Part shown: positions 56,606 through 64,000 of the stretch, piece by piece
Layout: every line of letters begins with the position of its first letter
Numbering within the stretch: the first letter of the stretch is position 1
NCBI GenBank assembly: GCA_036023115.1
Contig: JAYKKT010000061.1
Span: forward strand, 12,273,501 to 12,337,500
Direction of reading: 5' to 3'
Origin: Brasenia schreberi
Taxonomy: Eukaryota; Streptophyta; Magnoliopsida; Nymphaeales; Cabombaceae
Length of the DNA: 64,000 bases
Notes under the pieces: generated by a model
Seen by the model: the letters and a program-made list of their open reading frames with translations, nothing else
What the model was told of the DNA's origin: nothing
Database searches by the model: none
Made by a program: the position numbers and the translations under genes

Positions 56606-57863
56606 GTTTCCACTCCGAAGATCACTCCTCCTCCTCATTCTAAATAAATGCCGTATATGGCGGTGTTATGTTTTGTTTCCTTTCATGGCATCTCATTTGT
56701 TGTCGTCCTTGTACTGAGTTATGTTGAAACTATAAGTGTGTTCTTTTGAAGAATGAAATGGAAAGAGAAATAATAAAAACAGTGCTTTTATTAGGATGGA
56801 ATATGTGATGTGTGAATTTATGTCCATATACTTCGAGAATTATAGAATCCAGTTTGTAGTATATTTTATAGTTTTATCCTTATTTGATTGTTGAATTCAC
56901 AATACTACTGTTTGATGATAAATACGTTTTTGTTCTGTCCATGGAAATTTACAAAATTAGAAAAAGGATATGGGGCATATTTACATTTTTGTCCCTAACT
57001 ATTTATCCAAATCACTGAATAACTAGAAACATGATTTTACTATTTTGTCCATGAATTTTTTGTCTGAATTACCAAAATAGATAGATAGGTAAACTTACGT
57101 ATTTGCCCTCTAGCTACAAAGGAAATTATAGGACAGAGGGGTAATATTACTTTTTTATCCTCAAACTTGTTTAGAACTACTAAATTTGTTTAGAATTTAC
57201 TTATTTTCAAATGGTACTTGATTGTTTGAAATTATTGATAGGTGACTTGAAATATTTATAGTTTATTGCCCGGATATTTTGGATACTATAGTTGAGTGCT
57301 TGGTTATATTATATTGCTTATTTATTTAAAAATATCTTATTGTTTTCGTGGCTTGGTTATTGTTTTCTATTTGAATTGTTTAGACCCTCTTGTTGTTATC
57401 TTTACCAAATTATTGAAAATCACTTACAAAAGTTATTTGAAAAGACAATATTGCCCTATCTTTTAAAGAAAATTAAAAAACGAGTTGAGGGGTACAATTA
57501 TGAATCTACCCTCGGTCGCAAATTTTATAGAGAAACTAAGTGCCTTTTTACTATAGTGCCCCAAGCCTTTTTGAAATATTTCAAACAGAATAAAAGAGTA
57601 AAATTTCTAGTTACCCCTAAGGTTTCACGAAAAAAGAACAAAATTATTACAGTTTTGTCCCTCATGTGGTTCTGAAATAATATAATCAACTTCAGAGTTT
57701 TTTAAATTGATACATAGATATCAATAGAAAATACTTATAGGTACTTAGACATATTTTTCAAAATAGTATCTATATATTATTACAAACCGTTGTAGTCTAA
57801 CAACATACGTGGTTGATTGTTTTTTTTTAGACCATTATATTATTTTTTTTCAAACAAATTAAA

Positions 57864-58340
57864 ATGGACTCTAGGATTTGTGTATCAGAGTTACCAAAAA
57901 TAGAATTGTTTAGATTTTCAAGTTTGAAAAAGATGCATCCCTTTAGCACTTACACTTTAAGGTGTAAACTATGTTTTAAAAGATAGAGTTTTACCACCTA
58001 CTCCAACTACAACAGAAGAAGAAAAGGATGTGTATAAAACGTTCCTTAGAGATGGTACCATAGCCAAAACAATAATGTTAACCTATATAGGGTATTTTAA
58101 GAATACAAGATTGCAAAAGAGTTGTTTAATTCAATAACAACTAAATACGATACTACAATTAAACTACATGTTCAGTTACTACTACGAAAGTACAACTCTT
58201 ACAAAATCAAAGAAGTACATAATGTAGTAGAACATATAAACCAAATATTGGTAATAACAAAAGACTTATGTGTAGCAAAGTCGGTTGTCCTAGAGGCTAT
58301 TCAAATATCAACTATCGTAAATAGTCTTCCCTCTTAAAAG
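57864..58340 (+). pseudogene. Copia gag (UBN2) relic
   Basis: MDSRICVSELPKIE at the start, then after frame breaks FNSITTKYDTTIKLHVQLLL, VVEHINQILVITKDL and ISTIVNSLPS. This matches the UBN2 region of copia Gag (W..l...y....v..l...l...k......v..h......i...L...g......a..i...LP.S). Confidence 0.75.
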
Positions 58341-58589
58341 AATATGGTTGCCATAACCTTGAGATTATGAGATGAAACAAACCTTTCTAAGTTATCCCTA
58401 AAACTAGTAATTGAATAAGAGCATACAAATAAAAGGCTTGAAATTATATTTTCAAGTAGATGAATTGAAAATGGTAGAATAATCAAATGTTGACCTTGTT
58501 GTAAGCAAAGATTACAACAAATCAACTTTTAGACAAATATTATTGTTTGGAGGTAGAGTTGTTTCTTGCACTTACAAGAATCAGGGTTG

Positions 58590-58920
58590 GATGTTGAGTA
58601 TGTGGCTTGTTGTATGGCTGCAACTAACACCGTTTGGATAAGCCGCTTCATACGTAATTTGAAGCTGGATAAAGCCAACGAGCCGGTTGTCATTTATTGT
58701 GACAATATAACAATTACTCTAATTAAGAGTAGAGTTGATAATTATAAAAAAAGCATATAATGGTTAAATACTAGTATGTTCATGATATGGTTATGAGAAA
58801 GGAAAATCTATCTTGTATATACCAACAAATGATATGTTGGCAGATCTCTTAACTAAAGGCATAACAAAAAACATTTTCTCAAAATATATTACAAACATGG
58901 GTTTGAGATATATATGATTG
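58590..58920 (+). pseudogene. Copia RNase H relic
   Basis: VEYVACCMAATNTVWISRFI, VVIYCDNITITLIKSRVDN and later NDMLADLLTKGITKNIF-like pieces match the copia RNase H domain and its tail. It is joined directly to gag by a large internal deletion near 58,450-58,570. Confidence 0.82.
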
Positions 58921-59008
58921 TTGTGTTGGTAAGAAACAACACAACACCTAATGATTACAAAAGCAATCATACATGATATAACTTAGGAAATCCTACAAAA
59001 ATGGGATA

Positions 59009-59223
59009 TGTTAGATTACTTGGTTCGAATGACTAAGTGGTAGATTAACGCAATATATGTCTATTCTCGACGGTAAATTCGAGAAAAACGTTACATATAA
59101 AACGTATATAAGATTAAACGGACATGTTACAAAAGAAAAAATAAAAAACGGTGTGTAACGAAAAGTTCATATGTGAAAAACTAAGAAGAGTGATCACTCT
59201 CTATAAATACGGTACATAAGAAG
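59009..59223 (+). repeat. Probable copia 3' LTR with promoter (end not defined)
   Basis: TGTTAGATTACTTGG begins the repeat. A strong TATA-like TATAAATA is at 59,202-59,209 after a T/A-rich stretch, as expected in a U3 region. The LTR end is unknown because no partner LTR is present; related LTR starts are TGTTGGATTAGG at 61,548 (minus). Confidence 0.5.
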
Positions 59224-60686
59224 ATGAAAATATGTAGAGATAAATCGAATGTAGAAAATAGTGAAAAAGATTCCATCTTACCTACCAGTTGGATCACCGT
59301 CGTCTCACGCAACGAACCGGAGCATCGTCAAGACCTGATGCCTTCTTCAAAAAAATCTGATCACTACTTCGCATTATCGCCGGAGACTGCTTGTCTTAAG
59401 AAAAGTTCAAAAAAATCTGCCTACTTAAGGTGGCCTGACTTCGAAATTCGTTGATTTGTTTTTTTTGACGAATTTTTAGTTTGCTCCATCTCTCACTTAA
59501 GCATTCCTCCAAACTTCGCTTGAATTTTGTGCTTCCGTCGGTTTTGTAGCAGTTTTCCGATGTTAACGCAGCATTTTGTGCTAGTCTTCTTGCTCAAATA
59601 TCCGTATCTTCGTCTTCTATGACCAATAATCAGCTTTTTCATGTGGGTTTTAGCGAACGATTTGAGTTTCACATTTGGGATCTCGAGCTGCTTATATTGG
59701 AAATCTATCTCAAATGGTTGCATGAACAGAGTATCCCCGCTTGCTCTCATTGTCGTTGGAAAATCTCAACTTGTTCCAGCCATGGCTTCCCGCCATACAG
59801 AGCTGTGCATGAATTGGTCCTCATGCCACTCTTCGCAATCAAATTCCGGGATTTCTTCGACTCGAAAGACGATCTGTTTTGCTTCTAATCGAAGATCACT
59901 TGCCAGCTTTTCTTTAGCTGGAAATACGAGTATCATGTGCTTCACTGCTTGTGTTTGCTCTTCCCTTTAACAAACTTTTTAAATCTGGAATCTAGTGCAC
60001 AGCGTATTCTTAAATTTGGTGCAACTTTGGAATTTTGTTGTGGGTTCATCTTTCGATAATTTCCTAATGAGACAGCCTCTCTGATATGCTGCATTTGTGA
60101 TTTACTGTTGATAGGACAACGAGCTTACGCTTATTTAGACTCTCTCTCTCTCTGCAATTATTCTGCAAATGAAATCGTCAACCTTTGTGGTGGGGTTAGT
60201 GCTTTCTATCGCGTGAATAACCTGCGATTTTGTTTTATCGTTGATCACCAGCTAACACCATTAAATCCTTGGGTGTTTAATTCTGTCTTCGTCCACATTT
60301 TTTTCTGTCCTTTGCTTTAAATCATTTAGAGTGTGCGGTTAGTAAGTCTAATTCAGTATTAGTTGGTCGATGGTAGAGTCTCAACTCACCTTGTTTTTCT
60401 GCTTCAGACGTCTCTGTCGCATTTGCTTCTAAAATCCGTCGAGGTCGCCATTAATCCGATGGTGGCTACTAAACTTCGTCAACTTCATCTTTAATTCCAT
60501 GGTTGTTACTAAAATCCGGCGAGATCGCCATTAATTACATCTTGGTTCTTCCCTGGTTTGCTTAAGACCTTGCTACTCCCATCACGAATCCACAGTCTGG
60601 CCGACTATTGCGACTTCAATTGATGCATTGACAGATATTGTTCTAACCGTCTTCTTCCCAAAGAGTTGCTTCATTATATTAACAGG
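59224..60686 (+). other. Non-coding DNA, possibly LTR remainder and gene leader/intron
   Basis: Pyrimidine-rich, with small frames (59,224-59,454, 59,619-59,970 and 60,108-60,320) that I could not link to any family. The stretch 60,420-60,560 repeats 'aaatccg.cgag.tcgccattaat' three times. It ends with a plausible splice acceptor ('attatattaacag' at 60,674-60,686). Confidence 0.4.
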
Positions 60687-61052
60687 AAGATCATGAAGAC
60701 TCTCAAACTACGGAGTGGGGAATCCATGGAGCAAAAACAAAGGCCATTGATGCTGGAAGATTTCTTGAGAGATGATAGCAGGTCAAAGAGAAGCAAGCAC
60801 GACCGTCCAAATTCCACTGAATCCGCTACAACCATGAGGTATCTTCTTGAAATGGGGTCGGAAAACGACCAAAAAGCGCGAAAAGGGATGGGAATCGTTC
60901 CCTCGAAGCCGGCACTGGTGAAAGACATTTCCAAGCTTCTTCCTTTCTCCGCCCAGTGTTCACCTCAACCAGGACAAAGCACCATCGTCCTCCAAAAGCA
61001 TCATATCAACAAACTAAGCTCCATTCTCAAAAGGATAGATTCCATTAAGTAA
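60687..61052 (+). CDS. Possible exon of an uncharacterised plant protein (DUF4378/TRM-type N-terminus)
   Basis: After an acceptor-like AG at 60,685-60,686 the frame is open to TAA at 61,050-61,052: GKIMKTLKLRSGESMEQKQR, then PLMLEDFLRDDSRSKR, TTMRYLLEM, VKDISKLLPFSA and INKLSSILKRID. The 'kPLML.DFL.dD', 'vR.LLE.d' and 'lPF....s....ilprs.s.kl' pattern reminds me of the N-termini of plant DUF4378/TRM-like proteins. No C-terminal DUF4378 region follows, so this is a truncated gene, a fragment carried by the copia neighbours, or a first exon whose partners I cannot see. The nearest TATA-like site is at 59,202. Confidence 0.35.
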   Translation, partial: KIMKTLKLRSGESMEQKQRPLMLEDFLRDDSRSKRSKHDRPNSTESATTMRYLLEMGSENDQKARKGMGIVPSKPALVKDISKLLPFSAQCSPQPGQSTIVLQKHHINKLSSILKRIDSIK

Positions 61053-61547
61053 TCCCACAATGTTAAAGCAAGCCTTTCGCGGGTTGCTGTCGCCACGAGG
61101 AAAATCCCTCTGCTGAGCCACTATAACACATCAAAAGTCGAATATGTTGAGATATTTCATACCTCGTGCAAGATTCTCGCCCGAGTCCTCGTCCTGCCGA
61201 ATGGAGGGTGGAAGGTGCCGAAGACTCACTCAGCACGAACGAGAGAAGGAAGGAGAGAAATGATTTACACGTTTATCCCCATAGGGATTTTCAAAGCACG
61301 GTTTTTATGTTGTTCAATATCTTTTTTTCTATGTTTTTCATTATATTCACTATAGTATTTATAATGTAAATTCCATTAAAACCGGCTTCGTTTTCCCTCT
61401 TTTCCTGTTTTGGGTTTTTAGTTACAAACCTTTATTCTTGTACGTAATGTATATATTTTAATCTTATCCACATATCCATGAAATCCGAGAAGATAACATG
61501 TCTTCCTGTATTTCATAGATTTATTGCTGAGAATGACCTAATCCAAC
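61053..61547. other. No gene recognised; likely includes a copia 3' LTR (minus)
   Basis: A frame at 61,166-61,369 has no known motif. Read on the minus strand, 61,548 downward begins TGTTGGATTAGGTC, similar to the LTR start at 59,009, so the 3' LTR of the minus-strand copia relic probably occupies 61,380-61,548. Confidence 0.4.
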
Positions 61548-63190
61548 ATTACATCTCACACTTAACTATTTGAGCCAAGCTTTATGACACACTATGTCTA
61601 TGTCTTCGTGTTTTACCTCATACTTTTGTGAATTTTTTCAAGTCATACCCGTTATGATTGCAAATGTAATTGCAATTAGCACACATTATGTGGTTTTTCA
61701 TATACAACACATTTTTTTCTACACAATAATTATATCATATAATTTAATATATTTTAAACAAATCTCAAACCTATGTTTGCAATATAATTTGAAAAAAAAT
61801 ACTCTATTATGTCTTTGGTCAAGAGGTTTGCCAACATAGCTTGCTTCGTGAGCTATCAGCTCCACTCTTAATTAGAGTAATTGTTGCATTGTTGTCATAA
61901 TAAATGACAATTGGCTCGTTGATTATACCCAACTTTAAATCATGTATGAAGTGACTTATCCAAACGACACTTATTGCAGACATACAACAAGCAACACATT
62001 TAGTTTTTTGTTTATGCAATGCTACATAACCCTATTTCTTGTAAGTTTAAGAAACAACTCCACCCCCTAATAAAATATTTGTTTAAAGATTGATTTGCTA
62101 TTATCTTTTCTCTTAATAAAGTCAGCATCTTAGCATCCTATCACTTTTAGTTTATATACTTGAAAACACAATTTTGAAGTCTTTTGTTCCTTTAAAATAT
62201 CTTAGAACCCTTTTCATAGCTATCTAATATTGTCAACCAAGATTATTTTAGTATCTACTTAGAAGACCAACAATGAAACTAATATAAGAGCTTATACAAA
62301 ACATATAATATATCAAGCAACCAACAACTTATACATAAGGAATATTAGATTTGTTATCTCTCTCACTAGGACAATCATTCTTGCTAAATTTGATTCCTTT
62401 TGCACTGGGTGTAGATAAATTCTTACATTCACTTATTTTAAATTTCTTAAGGATATGGTTTATATCTCTCTTAACTTAGACACAATAGTTTAGATTCTCT
62501 ATCTATATAAATCTTTATTCAAAGAATATAGGATGCCTTTCTCATATCTATCATCCTGAACCTTGAGTTTAACTATTATTTGGTTTTGACAATCATTTCA
62601 TTCTCATTCTAAGTCAACAATATATCATCTAAATATAACGATAGAATGAGAAAGTGATTTTCACTGTTCCAAACATATACACAATAATCAAGTTCATTAG
62701 CCATAAACCAAAGGTCAATGATATTTTGAAAAGTCATATTCAATTAATGAGGTGATTATTTAAGATAATATAGGGATTTTTTCAACCTATATACTTTATA
62801 CTCTTGACCTTAAACAATGTATCATTCTAGTTATTGCATATATACGATTTCATCTAAATCTTCATTTAAAAAGCAGTTTTTACATCTAACTAATATAAAT
62901 CAAAATCATAATATGCTAAAATTACCAGAATTATCCTTATGAATACAAATTTTGTAATAGGAGAATATATCTTAACATAATTTATCCCTCTTTTTCCGAG
63001 AATCCTTTTGGAACAAACTTTGCCTTAAACTTGTCAATAGATCTATCGACTTTATATTTCTTTTTGAGAACCCATTTACACCTTATGACTTCCTTATTTT
63101 TGATAAATCAGTTAATTCTCATACTTCATTTTTCTCAATAAATTCAATTTCTTCATCCATGGTTTTTTTCAAGTTTGACGATTTAGATAA
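61548..63190 (-). mobile_element. Copia pol relic (RT and RNase H)
   Basis: On the minus strand from 63,170 downward: MDEEIEFIEKNEV, then, scattered over frames, VNGFSKRNIKSID, the KNCFLNEDLDEIVYMQ block of RT, and a YLDDI-like stretch near 62,620. RNase H follows at 62,019-61,819 (CVACCMSAISVVWISHFI, IVIYYDNNATITLIKSGADS), then a NMLANLLTKDIIEYFF-like tail. A small deletion joins the RNase H core to that tail near 61,840. Stops are frequent. Confidence 0.78.
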
Positions 63191-64000
63191 ATTATGCCCG
63201 ATTTTTCATAGATTTTCGAAACTAATCGGAGACAGAATAGTAATTTTGTTTTTTTGTCTGAATCTGTAACTCTACTTTAACACAATGTGCAAAATCAACT
63301 TTTCACTCAGTGACAAACTTATGAATATCATGCATGTATAAGGACAACTATATAATTCAATAGATTGGTTTTTGGTAATTTTCACAAACTGCTAGAGGAC
63401 ATAATTATTCTTTCATCTGTGTAAGGAGAAAACCATCTTTTGACTTTAAAATATCTGGACTTTTTTGTAATTTTGTTTCATGACAATTCATTATTTTATT
63501 GAATAACTGAGGACCGAACAAACTTTCGTTTACATGAACATGACCCAAAGTGACACAAAAACAATTAGGTTGTGTTAGGGTGTAACCTGAATTTAAACCC
63601 CATTTTTGGAAAAAAAAGTAGAATGTGAACTAGATGACTTGATCTAATAAGTGGCGGGCAAGGACCTGAACCTGTATAGAGCCGATATCCACACCTGATA
63701 CCAGACCCTATAAATACCCCCGGCTAACCAAGGATACATTTGGATCCACAAAACGAGCCAGAATTAGATTTGGATATCCAATTGGATGTATCTGACACGA
63801 ATTGTAATTAATTCAGAATCTGACTAATTGAATTTAGAGTTGGATCGGATGTGAGATCTACCTGATCCATGAACTAGTCAGGATCCAAGAACTAGAAACT
63901 TGCTGCCGCACCAACCAACCAATGGTGGGCAGTTTTTTCGAATAGAGAAAGCCAACTGAACCCTGTCAAGTCAACAGTAAGGCATCACAACTTTCATTCT
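63191..64000. other. No gene seen; repeat-like 'ggatcc/atccgat' phrases
   Basis: From 63,620 to 63,900 the DNA is rich in 'tggatcc', 'atccaattgga' and 'gatccatgaac' phrases like those in the gypsy LTR at 16,590-16,690. A TATA-like 'ctataaatac' is at 63,708. Nothing codes for a recognisable protein. Confidence 0.4.

Larger units (their letters stand above)
38897..56799 (+). repeat. Segmental duplication, unit 2 (17.9 kb)
   Basis: It is collinear with 21,872-38,024. Unit 2 specific changes: a truncated gypsy LTR replacing about 570 bases (43,053-44,490), a copia insertion (47,389-52,920), a 210-bp internal tandem duplication (53,440-53,859) and a deletion of about 300 bases near 53,990 relative to unit 1. 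Confidence 0.92.
56800..59008 (+). mobile_element. Copia relic with internal deletion (leader, gag, RNase H, 3' end)
   Basis: It starts at the end of unit 2 with 'ggaatatgtgatgtgtgaattta', as at 30,675. The leader is followed by gag from ATG 57,864, then a jump to RNase H at about 58,590. Protease, integrase and RT are missing. A purine-rich 'acaaaaatggga' at 58,995-59,006 precedes TGTTAGATTAC at 59,009, the likely start of the 3' LTR. Confidence 0.75.

Noticed and set aside
59224..59454. 76-codon frame directly after a strong TATA box
   Set aside because: No recognisable domain, and its position just inside a copia LTR makes it more likely untranslated leader sequence.
1..64000. tRNA, rRNA or organelle-derived genes
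   Set aside because: I saw no tRNA cloverleaf consensus boxes or rRNA-like stretches by eye; a tRNA scan could change this for single genes.

Overview
This is nuclear DNA from a flowering plant. The evidence is spliced MAP65 and phytocyanin-type genes with GT-AG introns, plant LTR retrotransposons (Ty1/copia and Ty3/gypsy), an RTE-clade LINE, MULE/FAR1-like and plant-mobile-domain (MAIN-like) relics, and many AT microsatellites. I cannot name the species. Host genes are sparse: a MAP65 3' end, an early-nodulin-like phytocyanin, two near-identical secreted cystatin-like genes, and a possible exon of an uncharacterised gene. Most of the rest is decayed or nested transposable-element sequence.

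Layout. 1-2,777: last five coding exons of a MAP65-1-like microtubule bundling protein (+). 4.3-6.75 kb: broken RTE-type LINE. About 6.8-8.96 kb: 5' end of a copia element (LTR end, tRNA-iMet-type primer site, leader, start of gag). 9.66-12.77 kb: two-exon GPI-anchored ENODL gene with a 2.4-kb intron; a split TGG codon confirms the splice. 12.85-13.68 kb: microsatellites and a 224-bp-offset duplication. 14.5-15.1 kb: gypsy gag relic. 16.1-21.87 kb: gypsy element with a 3.25-kb 5' LTR, primer site, and gag and protease only.

21,872-56,799 is a large tandem segmental duplication. Unit 1 is 21,872-38,024 and unit 2 is 38,897-56,799; without later insertions each is about 11-12 kb. Each unit ends with one intronless cystatin-like gene (37,287-37,790 and 56,051-56,554). 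The units took different insertions after they split. Unit 1 has two gypsy solo LTRs with 5-bp target duplications (27,146-29,417 and 31,488-33,733). Unit 2 has a complete but defective copia element (47,389-52,920, target duplication TGTAC) and a truncated gypsy LTR tied to a deletion (43,053-44,490). The other unit keeps the empty site in each clean case, so insertion ends and relative order read directly from the sequence.

56.8-63.2 kb: a further copia relic (+), a possible DUF4378/TRM-type exon at 60,687-61,052, and an opposing copia RT/RNase H relic (-). The last 0.8 kb shows no gene.

The most interesting biology is the duplicated gene pair. It encodes a secreted, six-cysteine, cystatin-like protein that keeps the FAV helix but lacks the QxVxG loop and the C-terminal PW element. 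The two copies differ by 10 bases (7 silent, 3 replacement), and transposon-derived repeat lies within about 60 bp of both TATA boxes.
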